Position numbers and translations under genes: made by a program
In this document: positions 16,802-25,856 of the stretch, in pieces
Position numbering within the stretch: position 1 is the first letter of the stretch
Layout of the letters: every line of letters begins with the position of its first letter
The notes under the pieces: model-generated
Databases searched by the model: none
What the model saw: the letters and a program-made list of their open reading frames with translations, nothing else
What the model was told of the DNA's origin: nothing
DNA from: Bacteroidota bacterium
GTDB lineage: Bacteria > Bacteroidota > Bacteroidia > Chitinophagales > Saprospiraceae
Length of the DNA: 64,000 nt
NCBI GenBank assembly: GCA_029561355.1
Contig: JAKQJD010000356.1
Span: 1 to 64,000, forward strand
Reading direction: 5' to 3'

Positions 16802-19195
16802 TCACTCCTTTTTCCCTTTGATCCGCGCTTCCGAATCGCCCACGCCGCCTTGCTCCCGATTCCGCGTTTTCAGGCTCTGATTGCCGAATTTCCAGGTAAA
16901 TCCGATAGCCAGGTTCTGGCTTTCCCAGTTATTGGTGATCGTACCGCGCAGTCCGCCGAAATCGAGCGACTGGTTCCAGCGCTGGGTGCGAAACAGGTCG
17001 TTGACGGTGATTTTCAAACTGGCATTGTCGTGGAAGAGCGATTTTTTAGCACCCAGGAAAACACTGTAAATACCCTTGTTTTTAAAAATACCGTCGCTGG
17101 TAGGAAACTGCGCCCACATGGAACCCTCCAACTGGTATCCGCGGCCTAGTTTGAATTGCTGAGACATATAGCAACCGCCGCCGAAGGTGCGTGTATCGAG
17201 CGCGTCTTCGTCCAATTGCGACACGAAGCGGTTGTGCCACACGCCTATCCACAGGTAGCCTTCCCACCAGGGTTTTACAGGCAAAGGCATGTTGACGTTG
17301 AGGCTGAAATTATCCTGCCTGTTGAGGTTTACCGGCTGCACGTACGCCTGTTCGCCCTGTTGGCGCGCAATGGTGCTGATACCGTCGTTGGTACGGCTGT
17401 AGCCTATGGAAATGCTGGCGGCATAGCGGTACGTATAGGTTAGTTCCACTGCATTCGTGTAGGCCGGGCGCAGGTACGGATTGCCGCGTTCGCTGTTGTA
17501 CGGGTCGGACTGCCACACGAAGGGGTTCATGTCCTGATAGGCGGGGCGGCTCAGGCGACGGTTGGCGGAGAGGCCGATCTGGTGCATCGGTTTGAGGGTG
17601 TATTGCAGGTAAGCCGTCGGAAAAAATCCGGTGTAGGCCGTGTCGGGGTTGTTGACAGCCTGTCCGTACAGATCGACGGAACGGCCCTGAATATTTGTGT
17701 GTTCGGTACGCACGCCTACCTGCCAGTTGAGTTTGGCGCCCTGTTTTCCGAGGTTGAAATAGGCTGCGGCGATATTTTCGCGGTAATCGAAAAGGTTGGT
17801 ACGGCCCGGATCAGCCTGCCATTCTTCGCCGGTCCGGCGCATACTTTCGATATCGTTTTCCGAATCCGTTTTATTCCATTTGGCACCCGCTTCCAGTTTG
17901 AAGCCGTTTTTGTAATTTTTGGAAAGGTCGGTTTTCATCGACCAGACACCGATGTCGGAACGGGTGCCGGTCTGTAAAACGTCCGGGGTGCCGTCAAGCC
18001 GGTTTTCAAGCAAATTATTGCCATCGCCGGTGAACGTAAGATAATCCGCATCGACAGTCAGTTCCAGGCCGGAGGTATCGGCAAAACGGTAGTTCAGGTT
18101 GTAATTCAGGCGGTTGTTGCCCGATTGGGCGGTGATTTTACTGAGCAGGGTGCTGTCGACAACTGCGCTGTTTTCATTCCGGAAAGCCGTCCGGTTGTCT
18201 TTCCAGGAATCATTGTTGTAAAAATTGCCCAGCACGAGCACACCGAACGTGTGGCGGTCGCCGGCGAAATAATCTGCACCCGCTTTAACGGACGTGGCGC
18301 CGAATCGCTCTACCATCGGATTATCCTGATCGAGTACCAGACCGTTGGAAATACGCAAAATGCTTTGGCCTACCGACTGCGCGCCCTTGCTGAGGCCGGC
18401 ATTTCCAAAAACGTTCACTTTGCCGGGCCGGTAGTTGAGGTTCAGGCCCACACGCGGCCGGGCATGAATGCTTTGGGTGTTTCCGGCCGACAAAACGCCG
18501 TTCAGCCCCAGGTTCTGGTTCTTTTTCAACCGGATGTTGATAATGCCGGAAATACCTTCCGCATCGTACCGCGAGGAAGGGTTGGCGATGAGTTCGATTT
18601 TGGAAATGGATTCGGCCGGTATGGATTGCAGGAAAGCCGTCAATGCGTCTCCGGAAAGTTGGGTGGACTTGCCATCTATGGTGAGCAGTACCCCGGATTT
18701 TCCTTCGAGCATGATAGCGCCCTGCGGCGTCACCACCACACCCGGTGCGCGTTGCAGGAGTTCGAGTACGTTGTTGCCGGTAGCGAGCGCCGAACCTTCC
18801 ACGTTCACTACTACTTTATCGATTTGTCGTTCAATCAGTGGTTTGGAAGCCGAAACAACTGCTTCCTGTAGCAAGTTGGAAGCAACTAAAACAACAGGAT
18901 TCAACTGAACATCAAGGCCCTCCATAGATACCGGAGAATAGGCATCCGCATTTCCGATCAGGGAAAACTGCAGCAGATACTTGCCGGAACTCAGGTTGGG
19001 AAAACGGTAAGCGCCCTGGTTATCGGTTGCTGTACCTGCCTTTAAAGTGCTGTCGGGCAGGGAAAGCAGCCGTACGCTGACGAATGAAGCGGGTTCACCG
19101 GCGTCGGTACGTACAGTACCCGAGAGTGTTTGCGCGGTCGCGGCAATGATTTGAAAAAAGAAGAACAGGCTGCAAAAGAGGAAATGTTTGTACAT
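16802..19195 (-). CDS. TonB-dependent receptor-like outer-membrane beta-barrel protein
   Basis: 797 aa. Signal peptide (MYKHFLFCSLFFFFQIIAATAQ), a carboxypeptidase-regulatory-like domain (about 23-105; LSGTVRTDAGEPASFVSVRL, GAYRFPNLSSGKYLLQFSL), a plug domain (about 115-230; NVLELLQRAPGV, IPAESISKIELIANPSSRYDAEG, IINIRLKK), then a ~550-residue barrel of the OMP_b-brl_3 type. Such proteins sit in the outer membrane and import or bind nutrients, or serve as peptide or carbohydrate receptors; the ligand is unknown. The AraC/7TM regulator 142 bp upstream on the same strand may control it. Confidence 0.92.
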   Translation of the reverse strand: MYKHFLFCSLFFFFQIIAATAQTLSGTVRTDAGEPASFVSVRLLSLPDSTLKAGTATDNQGAYRFPNLSSGKYLLQFSLIGNADAYSPVSMEGLDVQLNPVVLVASNLLQEAVVSASKPLIERQIDKVVVNVEGSALATGNNVLELLQRAPGVVVTPQGAIMLEGKSGVLLTIDGKSTQLSGDALTAFLQSIPAESISKIELIANPSSRYDAEGISGIINIRLKKNQNLGLNGVLSAGNTQSIHARPRVGLNLNYRPGKVNVFGNAGLSKGAQSVGQSILRISNGLVLDQDNPMVERFGATSVKAGADYFAGDRHTFGVLVLGNFYNNDSWKDNRTAFRNENSAVVDSTLLSKITAQSGNNRLNYNLNYRFADTSGLELTVDADYLTFTGDGNNLLENRLDGTPDVLQTGTRSDIGVWSMKTDLSKNYKNGFKLEAGAKWNKTDSENDIESMRRTGEEWQADPGRTNLFDYRENIAAAYFNLGKQGAKLNWQVGVRTEHTNIQGRSVDLYGQAVNNPDTAYTGFFPTAYLQYTLKPMHQIGLSANRRLSRPAYQDMNPFVWQSDPYNSERGNPYLRPAYTNAVELTYTYRYAASISIGYSRTNDGISTIARQQGEQAYVQPVNLNRQDNFSLNVNMPLPVKPWWEGYLWIGVWHNRFVSQLDEDALDTRTFGGGCYMSQQFKLGRGYQLEGSMWAQFPTSDGIFKNKGIYSVFLGAKKSLFHDNASLKITVNDLFRTQRWNQSLDFGGLRGTITNNWESQNLAIGFTWKFGNQSLKTRNREQGGVGDSEARIKGKKE

Positions 19196-19337
19196 GAGTC
19201 GGTGGTGTAGTTTGCATTGTGATGTTGCAAAGGTGTACCCACCCGACAGGCTCTATCGCCTCAAATCATGCTTTGAACCGCGTACCACATGTCTCAAATT
19301 ACAATTTGAGCCCCTTTCACAACTCACTTCTCACAAC

Positions 19338-20507
19338 TCACTTCTGATACCTGCTCGGCGCATTTCCCGTCATTTTTTTAAACGCCCGGTTAAACGTTGC
19401 TTTCGAATTGAACCCCGATTCGAACGCGATGGCCAGCAGGGAGTAATGCTGAAATTCCGGCGCCTCCAGTTTTTGCTTCACGGCTTCCACCCGGTAGGTA
19501 TTGACGAAGTCGTTAAAATTCTGGCCGAAAGCGTTGTTGATCAGGTAGGACAACTGGACGGCGTTCAGGCCCGATTGCCCGGCCAGGGAAGTCAGGTTTA
19601 GTTCGGGATCGAGCCAGGGCTGTGCCGATTCCATGTAGGCGGCAAGGGCGGTGCGGCGCAGTTCCAGTTCGGCAGGCGTAAACAAGGGTTTGCTGTTTGC
19701 CTGCGCTACTGCTTCCAATTCGTTTTCCGGCAAGGCAACCGAAGTGCGCTTTTCCAGTTGGGTAAACTGCACGCCCGATTTTTCCGTATACGACCAGCCG
19801 GTAGCCGCCAGGTAATACAGCAGCAACGCACGCGTCAGGTTGAGCCAGTACCATCCGGTGTACCAGAGCGCCAAAAACTGTCCGGCCAGATTGAAAAAGA
19901 AATCAAATATCAGGTAGGCTGAAAAGGCATACAGGAAAATGCGCAGCCATTGGAGCGTCATCTGACCGGTATTGGAATATTCCTGCACAATGAGCCGGCG
20001 GTATGTATTGTAGCGCATAAACGACTGCCACAAATACCAGGCTGTAATGAGGTAAAACAACACATCCAGACCGGTTTGCAGAAAATATCCCGGTTTACTA
20101 TCGAGAAACGCAAATTTGGGTGCATCCGGCAGGGCCCAGATTGAAAAGTGTATCACATAATGCGCTACCGGCAGAATGGCATGCAGAAGTTGCTGTTTTT
20201 CCAGCCGAAACTGCTCGTCCGTGAGGGCACGCGTGTACAGCAAAATGAGCGGCCCGTACACAAACGGATTATCAAACGGAAAGAATGTCAGGTCGTGCCC
20301 CTGTTCCCGCGCGTAATCGTACACGCCCATAAAACCGATAAAATGTTCAATCAGCGAACAGGCCAGGAAAAACAACAGTCCTGACAACAGGAAATCGGCC
20401 GGGTGCCGGCGGCGCAAACCCCGGAACAATAACATGCCGGCTATTACCAGCGCCTGCAGCATCGCAATCAGCAGGAGGAGTGAGCGTAGGTTGATGGCGT
20501 AATCCAA
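19338..20507 (-). CDS. Membrane-bound AraC-family regulator (7TM + HTH)
   Basis: 389 aa. Residues 1-~250 hold about seven hydrophobic helices (LLLLIAMLQALVIAGMLLF, FLLSGLLFFLACSLIEHF and others). The C-terminal ~110 residues are an AraC-type double HTH (LTSLAGQSGLNAVQLSYLINNAFGQNFNDFVNTYR, LLAIAFESGFNSKATFNRAFKKMTGNAPSRYQ). This fusion is frequent in Bacteroidota, where a membrane sensor half directly controls nearby transport genes. The TonB-type receptor immediately downstream is the natural candidate target; this is inference from position. Confidence 0.9.
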   Translation of the reverse strand: MDYAINLRSLLLLIAMLQALVIAGMLLFRGLRRRHPADFLLSGLLFFLACSLIEHFIGFMGVYDYAREQGHDLTFFPFDNPFVYGPLILLYTRALTDEQFRLEKQQLLHAILPVAHYVIHFSIWALPDAPKFAFLDSKPGYFLQTGLDVLFYLITAWYLWQSFMRYNTYRRLIVQEYSNTGQMTLQWLRIFLYAFSAYLIFDFFFNLAGQFLALWYTGWYWLNLTRALLLYYLAATGWSYTEKSGVQFTQLEKRTSVALPENELEAVAQANSKPLFTPAELELRRTALAAYMESAQPWLDPELNLTSLAGQSGLNAVQLSYLINNAFGQNFNDFVNTYRVEAVKQKLEAPEFQHYSLLAIAFESGFNSKATFNRAFKKMTGNAPSRYQK

Positions 20508-20549
20508 GAGGGTGTTTTTTTGTGGGGTAAAGGTATTGTTTGTTGGTGG

Positions 20550-20594
20550 TTGGTTATTGGTTATTGGTTATTGGTTATCAGTTATTAGTTATTA
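20550..20594. repeat. GGTTATT simple tandem repeat
   Basis: Seven-base repeats of GGTTATT and its variants (GGTTATC, AGTTATT) run for ~45 bp upstream of the AraC/7TM regulator. The same sequence type appears in reverse orientation at 39251-39277, near the end of the giant gene. Confidence 0.75.
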
Positions 20595-20697
20595 GGGGTG
20601 GTAGGGAAACATCTGTACAAATGCATTGCTCTTCTCAACCGGGTAGCGAAACTTTTTGCAGGTTTTGGGGCAGGGCCGCTTAAATTATTTGAGAGCA

Positions 20698-20834
20698 TCA
20701 GGGCGACCACAAGGGTCGGGGCGACCACATAATCGGGGCGACCACAAGGGTCGCCCCTACCCGACATATCCGGACGCTTGTTTTCATCTGATGCCAAAGG
20801 GTAATGTGTAGGGGCGACCCTTGTGGTCGCCCCG
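20698..20834. repeat. GGGGCGACCAC repeats and 27-bp inverted repeat
   Basis: The gene-free stretch 20508-20978 contains direct copies of GGGGCGACCACAAGGGTC at about 20698, 20718 (diverged) and 20735. It also contains a perfect 27-bp inverted repeat, 20734-20760 against 20808-20834, around a 47-base spacer. The GTG at 20823 that would give a longer downstream ORF lies in the right arm. Probably an intergenic repeat family; no protein is encoded. The rest of the stretch shows nothing recognisable. Confidence 0.8.
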
Positions 20835-20978
20835 GCAAAGAAAACAATCCGGCAGGGTCACTTCCGGTGCATTGGAGAGATTACACTGAGAACACCCTCA
20901 TGGCTTTCAACTTCAGATTCTTTCTCTTCTTTGAAAAACCGGCGGGCACACATATCATTTTGTAAATCCAGTTTAAAT

Positions 20979-22490
20979 ATGAAATCAATGCTACCACATC
21001 GGGTACTGACAGCATTCCTCGCCGGAATCAACCTCCATTCGCTCCCTTTTTTGAAATTGCGGTACGCCGTCAGCATTTCCTTCTTGCTTTTTTTTCAGGT
21101 AATAACGGCGCAAACCTGGACACCGGTGTCCGCTCCTTCCTCCGGCTATAATGACATTTGGGGGGTAGACGCTTCGAATATCTGGGTAGCAGGCAATGGC
21201 GGTCTTATTAGAAAATATGACGGCGTATCCTGGAATATAAACTATGGGGCGGGAAATGATATTCTCGGCATACATGGTACGAGTTCATCCAATATCCTGG
21301 CAGTCTCGCCTTACTCCGCTGCGCTAAAATACAATGGCACATCCTGGTCACAACAAACGATATTGTCCGACGTCGGATCTGTGTGGACTTCCGGCACTTC
21401 CAATGCCTGGGCGCTCGCATACAGCGGTGAAATCTGGCATTACAACGGCACATCCTGGACATCGGATTTCTTACCAACTTATCAATTAATAGATCACTAC
21501 GACATCTGGGGCGCCAGCCCTTCCAATGTACGGGTCGTCGGCACGTATGGTTATATCCTGAGGTACAACGGGTTTTCCTGGGATTTGGAATTCGATGCTA
21601 CGAATATAGGTATCCTTATCACCTTGCGCAGTATCTGGGGAGCCAATGCTTCCAATGTCTGGGCGGTAGGCACTGACGGTACGATCCTGAAATTCAACGG
21701 ATTTTCCTGGGATCAGCAATCATCCGGCACTACCGAAACCCTGAACGGCGTCTGGGGCACCGACGCGTCCAATGTCTGGGCGGTAGGCGAAAACGGTACG
21801 ATTCTGAAGTATGACGGCGTTTCCTGGACCACACAAAATTCCGGCGTCAGCAATTCCCTCACTGGCATCTGGGGTACGGGCAACAAATTTTGGGTGTGCG
21901 GAGCCTTCGGAACTCTTTTGTATTCTACCAACCAATTCCCTCCCCTACCCATCGAAATCACGCACTTCCAGGCCCAACTCCAGCCCGACCGAACCGCCCG
22001 CCTCCAATGGCAAACTGCCTCCGAACGCGACAATGCCGGCTTCGGCATAGAACGCAGCGACGAAGGAAAAACCTGGACAAAAATTGGTTTCGTAGCCGGA
22101 AACGGCACTACTACGGAAAAACAAACCTATCAGTACGCCGATGACAAACCTTTACCCGGCAACAACTATTATCGGCTCGCACAGCAGGATTTCGACGGAA
22201 AAGTCAGTTTTTCCGATGTCAGAAATGTCGTGCTGGCGGGCGCCGGAAATGACGGTTTCAGTGTATTCCCCAACCCGGTTATACAGGGAGAACTGACCAT
22301 TCAGTTATCCGAAGAACCGGATACGGATGCCTCGATCCGTATTTACTCCGCCGACGGCCGGCAGGTACTGCAACAACCTGTCACCTCCGCCGTACACACG
22401 TTCCACACGAGCGAATGGAACCCCGGGATTTACTTTATCGAGGTAAAAAACGGAGCAAAAGCCTGGCGGGAACAGGTGGTGGTGAAGTAA
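20979..22490 (+). CDS. Beta-propeller T9SS cargo protein
   Basis: 503 aa from ATG 20979 (MKSMLPHRVLTAFLAGINL). An upstream in-frame start inside an inverted repeat is rejected. Residues ~15-45 form an N-terminal export signal ending in FFQVITAQ. Residues ~45-320 are eight or so ~42-residue blades with the repeat IWGxDASNVWAVGxxGTILKYDGxSW, a BNR/photosystem-assembly-like propeller. Then comes a linker (PIEITHFQAQLQPDRTARLQW, AGFGIERSDEGKTW, NNYYRLAQQDFDGKVSFSDV). The type A sorting domain (FSVFPNPVIQGELTIQL, IRIYSADGRQVLQQ, WNPGIYFIEVKNG) closes the protein. It would be secreted by T9SS to the cell surface; the ligand is unknown. Confidence 0.88.
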   Translation: MKSMLPHRVLTAFLAGINLHSLPFLKLRYAVSISFLLFFQVITAQTWTPVSAPSSGYNDIWGVDASNIWVAGNGGLIRKYDGVSWNINYGAGNDILGIHGTSSSNILAVSPYSAALKYNGTSWSQQTILSDVGSVWTSGTSNAWALAYSGEIWHYNGTSWTSDFLPTYQLIDHYDIWGASPSNVRVVGTYGYILRYNGFSWDLEFDATNIGILITLRSIWGANASNVWAVGTDGTILKFNGFSWDQQSSGTTETLNGVWGTDASNVWAVGENGTILKYDGVSWTTQNSGVSNSLTGIWGTGNKFWVCGAFGTLLYSTNQFPPLPIEITHFQAQLQPDRTARLQWQTASERDNAGFGIERSDEGKTWTKIGFVAGNGTTTEKQTYQYADDKPLPGNNYYRLAQQDFDGKVSFSDVRNVVLAGAGNDGFSVFPNPVIQGELTIQLSEEPDTDASIRIYSADGRQVLQQPVTSAVHTFHTSEWNPGIYFIEVKNGAKAWREQVVVK

Positions 22491-22567
22491 AACAGAGACG
22501 GTAAACAGGAGGCATCGCGGATTTTGTGCGTGCCCCTACAACTATGAACGTTGGCCTTTGGGCCTGG

Positions 22568-22692
22568 AATAATAACGAATGCCGGTTTGTCCTCCTGTCG
22601 GGGCCCGTCCACGCTACGATGTGTTTTTGAACATTTTCCCTCGTAGAGTGGACGGGCCCCGACAGGATGACAAGCCGGCATTCGTTATTATT
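22568..22692. repeat. ~52-bp inverted repeat downstream of a T9SS cargo gene
   Basis: The gene-free stretch 22491-23086 contains arms 22568-22619 and 22641-22692, reverse complements with a few mismatches (shared blocks AATAATAACGAATGCCGG and GTCGGGGCCCGTCCAC), around a ~21-base loop. It probably ends the transcript of the propeller gene or is a miniature element. The remaining ~390 bp up to the peptide precursor hold no convincing gene. The last 60 bp are AT-rich with a TTTTTG-rich stretch that could be the precursor's promoter, but no box is clear enough to call. Confidence 0.8.
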
Positions 22693-23086
22693 TGAAATGA
22701 AAAAATTTGGGGTGACTCGTGTTTTGCCTGAAACACCTTTCTAATGGGCAATGACTTTCCTATTTGCATAGAAAAGTGAGCCGCCCCTGGCCGCTGTAGT
22801 GCGCCCCCGCCAACAGCAACTGATTACAAATGTCAGGTAATGAGCCGTTTATAAAGGCATTCTGAGGAACAAATGCAGGTACATTCTTCTTTACCCTGGG
22901 ATCCGCACGGAGTTGCTGCTGGTGACGCCGCATTGTTTCCGGCCTGCGGCGGCGCTGCGCTTGGGCCCGTTGGGAAGGATAGGAAGGCTCAAAAATTTCA
23001 ATTTCCTCTCGGACTGCCAATTTTTGGCAGTGGCAACATCGATTTTTGCTTTCACTTCCATTTTTTGTTCATTTAAAAAAACGAGT

Positions 23087-23320
23087 ATGAAAAAGAATTT
23101 TGAAAGCCTCTCGGAGAACATTTTCAATGTATTCAATCAACACCAAGCCACTAATTCACAAGAGATAAGCGGAGGCTCAGTCGGCGGCAACGCTCCGTCT
23201 GCAATCTGGGTCACCTGCAATCCTTCCACCAATTGTACCCACTTTGATATGGATACGTACGATGGTGAAACGAAATCCGTGAAATCCGATATGGGAACGG
23301 AACAAGGCCAAGATTGCTGA
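23087..23320 (+). CDS. Grasp-with-spasm precursor peptide (cassette A)
   Basis: 77 aa from ATG 23087. A longer upstream frame reads through the untranslated gap and is rejected. Leader of about 30 residues (MKKNFESLSENIFNVFNQHQ... ending EISGG; a second GG follows at 33-34), fitting a double-glycine leader cut by a C39 peptidase. The ~43-residue core contains four cysteines and is rich in Thr/Ser/Lys and Asp/Glu (HFDMDTYDGETKSVKSDMG). That is what an ATP-grasp ligase needs to make side-chain ester or amide crosslinks. It lies 114 bp before the ATP-grasp gene. Product family is inferred from context, since cores are not conserved. With the maturase gene disrupted, the peptide may no longer be modified. 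Confidence 0.75.
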   Translation: MKKNFESLSENIFNVFNQHQATNSQEISGGSVGGNAPSAIWVTCNPSTNCTHFDMDTYDGETKSVKSDMGTEQGQDC

Positions 23321-23924
23321 TCAGTCAGAAGGCCGTTGGACCAAGCCGTGCCTTTAGACTGACGGCTTGGTCCAAACTTTATTCACAGTGTTTTAAAAGA
23401 TGCAAAAGCACGCAAACTCTACAAGCAGAGCTTCATGATCCTTGTTTTTTCCAGAGAGCCAGAATTGGCGATAAATGGCATATTACTGTGGCTACACTCT
23501 TATCGGGCCGGTTATATCCGCATAACGGAAAATACCCGGGTAGAAATAGAAGATGTTCAACTGGAAGGTCATTCGTGTCAGCTTCGCCTGAAGATTGATG
23601 GCCGGCAGTTATGCCTGGATGAAATACGGAGTTGCTGGATTTACCACGGTCATCTGTCGTTAAGTAATCTCAGAATTGATCGCCAAACGTACAGGCGCCA
23701 TGCCGATACGTTGGTGAATGCACTCGTGCGCGACGTAAAAACCCTACTCGAATTTACCAAATATCTTCTGGAACAAACCAATTGCATCGGCAGATTCAAC
23801 GAACAGAATACCAATAAACTGAAATACCTGCATTGGGCCGGACAGGCAGGTTTACAGATACCTTCCTCTGCTGTGTTCGCCAGCCGGTCGGCACTTGCAC
23901 GGTATCAAAAGGAACAGAAGCGAC

Positions 23925-25080
23925 GGCTTTGTTGCATGAATCCACCAATATGCTGGGCCACGGTGTAATCTAAAAAGGGCTGGCAAGTGTACTTTTGAGT
24001 TGCGAAACTTAAACCACAGCCCACCAGCCCATGACAAAGGTAGATTCAAACTTGCAACTCGACAAACCCAAAGACCGCTATAAAATAACGAACTGGTCTG
24101 ATTACAATGCCGGACTAAAGCGTCGTGGCAGCCTGACCTTGTGGATTGACGATAAAGTATCGAAACAATGGTACCATAAAGGGCCCGCGAAGCGAGGCGG
24201 TCAGATGGTTTATTCGGCCTCTTGTATTTTGATGTTGTTGACGTTAAAAGCGACTTTTCGTCTGGCATTTAGGCAGTTAGCAGGTTTTGCAGAGTCTATT
24301 TTTGCGTTGATGGGCCTTGATTTACAAGTACCGAGTTACACACAGATATGTCGGCGGCAGGAGGGGCTGAAAGTTCCTTTGGGTATCAGTGGAAGGCTTA
24401 AAAAAGGAGAGGCGATACATTTGGTTGTGGATTCAAGCGGTTTGAAAGTGTATGGCGAATGCGAGTGGAAAGTCCGTAAACACGGCTGGGGTAAACGCCG
24501 AACCTGGCGCAAAATCCATCTTGGGGTAGATGAAAAAACAGGGGAGATTACGGCCCAGGTTCTGACGGATAACAAGACGGATGACGCGGCTGTGCTGGTA
24601 GATTTAGTGGATCAAACTTTCAACGAGGGCGTTGACATCAACAAAGTTGGAACGGATGGTGCTTACGATCATTACCATTGTTGGGATATGCTGGTGGAAA
24701 TTGACATCGAACCGATTATACCGCCCCGAGAAAACGCCATATACCAGGTAGATGAAGACAACGTGCCGACCGATCACCCAAGAAACCGTGTGCTGGATAT
24801 CATAGATGAAGGAGGAATAGAGGTCAATCGAAAAGGTTGGAAGGTCCAATCCGGCTATCACCGCCGAAGCAAAAGTGAAAATGCCTTCTTCCGATGGAAG
24901 ACCATACTGGGAGAAAAAATGTATGCCCGTGAATTTGAAAACCAGAGAACCGAAGCCGCTATCAAAGCGGCTGTATTGAACAAATTTATTCAAATCGCTG
25001 CTCCAAAGTCCGTCAAAGTCGCTTGACCTTTTAATGGGTAAGGGCTTGCCGGACAAAATGGGGATTCATGCAACAAAGCC
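23925..25080 (+). mobile_element. IS5-family insertion sequence, complete, 1,156 bp
   Basis: Terminal inverted repeats of 19 bp (GGCTTTGTTGCATGAATCC at 23925-23943 and its complement ending at 25080) frame one transposase gene. The element is flanked by an 8-bp direct repeat GAAGCGAC (23917-23924 and 25081-25088), the target-site duplication. Intact ends, intact duplication and intact transposase suggest a fairly recent insertion. The terminal sequence resembles that of IS903-type members of the IS5 family. Confidence 0.95.
24031..25026 (+). CDS. IS5-family DDE transposase
   Basis: 331 aa. An N-terminal DNA-binding part (DYNAGLKRRGSLTLWIDD, then KGPAKRGGQMVYSASCI and the LTLKATFRLAFRQLAGF helix) is followed by a DDE/RNase-H core. 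The first Asp is in HLVVDSSGLKVYG, the second in NKVGTDGAYD, and the Glu in YHRRSKSENAFFRWK. Complete in length for the family and without frameshift, so the element is probably capable of transposition. It sits inside the cassette A ATP-grasp gene in the same orientation, so read-through from its right end could still transcribe the downstream genes. Confidence 0.95.
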   Translation: MTKVDSNLQLDKPKDRYKITNWSDYNAGLKRRGSLTLWIDDKVSKQWYHKGPAKRGGQMVYSASCILMLLTLKATFRLAFRQLAGFAESIFALMGLDLQVPSYTQICRRQEGLKVPLGISGRLKKGEAIHLVVDSSGLKVYGECEWKVRKHGWGKRRTWRKIHLGVDEKTGEITAQVLTDNKTDDAAVLVDLVDQTFNEGVDINKVGTDGAYDHYHCWDMLVEIDIEPIIPPRENAIYQVDEDNVPTDHPRNRVLDIIDEGGIEVNRKGWKVQSGYHRRSKSENAFFRWKTILGEKMYAREFENQRTEAAIKAAVLNKFIQIAAPKSVKVA

Positions 25081-25590
25081 GAAGCGACTCATCACCAAGT
25101 CCATTCAGGACAGCGCCATTATTTTTCACAAGGGATATTATTATCTGAATTACACTGAACGTGTGATGGCAGCTGCCATCCGCAAGTTACCCGAAACCTT
25201 TTTTCCATCATTTTTTCAGCGGGAATTCAAAAAATTTGCGGATATCAGGGTATTTTATCTAGATGGAGAGTGCTATTCCATGGCCATATTTTCCCAACAG
25301 AACAAAATTTCTGCTATTGATTTCCGGAAATACCCAAGTTTGCCCAATCGCTGTGTCCCGTTCCGGCTTCCACCCACCTGTTCTGCACAGGTGTCCGCTT
25401 TTATGAAGCAAACCGGCCATCGTACCGGGTCGCTGGATTTTATTCTGACCGCTGATGGAAACCTTGTTTTCCTGGAACTAAACCCTGTGGGGCAGTTCGG
25501 CTTCGTTTCCTATTGTTGTAATTACAACCTGGAACAAAAAATAGCCGAACACCTGCTAAAAAAAGTCCTTCCCTTCACAACACCCATGTC

Positions 25591-25821
25591 ATGAACTACA
25601 GCAAACTGATCAGAAAGGAAGATCTGGGCCAGTTTCCGGTAAATTACCGAAACCTGAAGCCCTTGTATATACATCGGAAAATTGACCGCAGGCTAATTGA
25701 TGAAAAGAATACCTACTACGAAACCAATGCCGGCTTGATGCAGGTGGATCGATTTTGCTCTTCACATTGCCTTCCGTATGGACCCTACAAGGAAACCGGA
25801 GGCAACATCGAACTTCCCTGA
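25591..25821 (+). CDS. Small conserved-position protein of the grasp-with-spasm locus (cassette A)
   Basis: 76 aa, starting in a 4-bp overlap (ATGA) with the end of the ATP-grasp gene and ending 35 bp before the SPASM gene. No family is recognised and there is no signal peptide. The C-terminal third (ETNAGLMQVDRFCSSHCLPYGPYKE) aligns loosely with the end of the 72-aa protein at the same position in cassette C (NSGYVKIYRSDKISFFPLHK). The tight overlap and conserved position argue for a real gene. It could be a small maturation partner or a precursor-binding protein, but nothing in sequence proves it. Confidence 0.6.
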   Translation: MNYSKLIRKEDLGQFPVNYRNLKPLYIHRKIDRRLIDEKNTYYETNAGLMQVDRFCSSHCLPYGPYKETGGNIELP

Positions 25822-25856
25822 CATAAGGGAAATTGCCGCGACCAATTCTATCATAC

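Larger units (their letters stand above)
23435..25594 (+). pseudogene. gwsG: ATP-grasp peptide maturase GwsG, split by an IS element
   Basis: An ATP-grasp gene related to graspetide (microviridin-type) ligases, in two pieces. The N-terminal part is 23435-23924 (MILVFSREPELAINGILLWL..., pre-ATP-grasp region with the ESCWIYHG-like segment). The C-terminal part runs from 25089 to 25594 (FFPSFFQREFKKFADIRVFY, SLDFILTADGNLVFLELNPVGQFG, CCNYNLEQKIAEHLL). The IS lies between them. Removing the IS and one copy of the 8-bp duplication leaves 490 + 506 = 996 bp, an unbroken 331-codon frame, so the insertion is the only lesion visible. In the intact state it would link acidic side chains to Ser/Thr/Lys in the precursor core using ATP. 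The stop overlaps the next gene (ATGA). Confidence 0.9.

Noticed and set aside
20823..20978. 52-residue N-terminal extension of the propeller T9SS protein
   Set aside because: Starts with GTG in an inverted-repeat arm and places unrelated sequence before the signal peptide.
22760..23136. Small frames on both strands before the cassette A precursor
   Set aside because: Arg/Gln-rich compositions without family, overlapping each other; the region looks like untranslated leader plus repeat debris.
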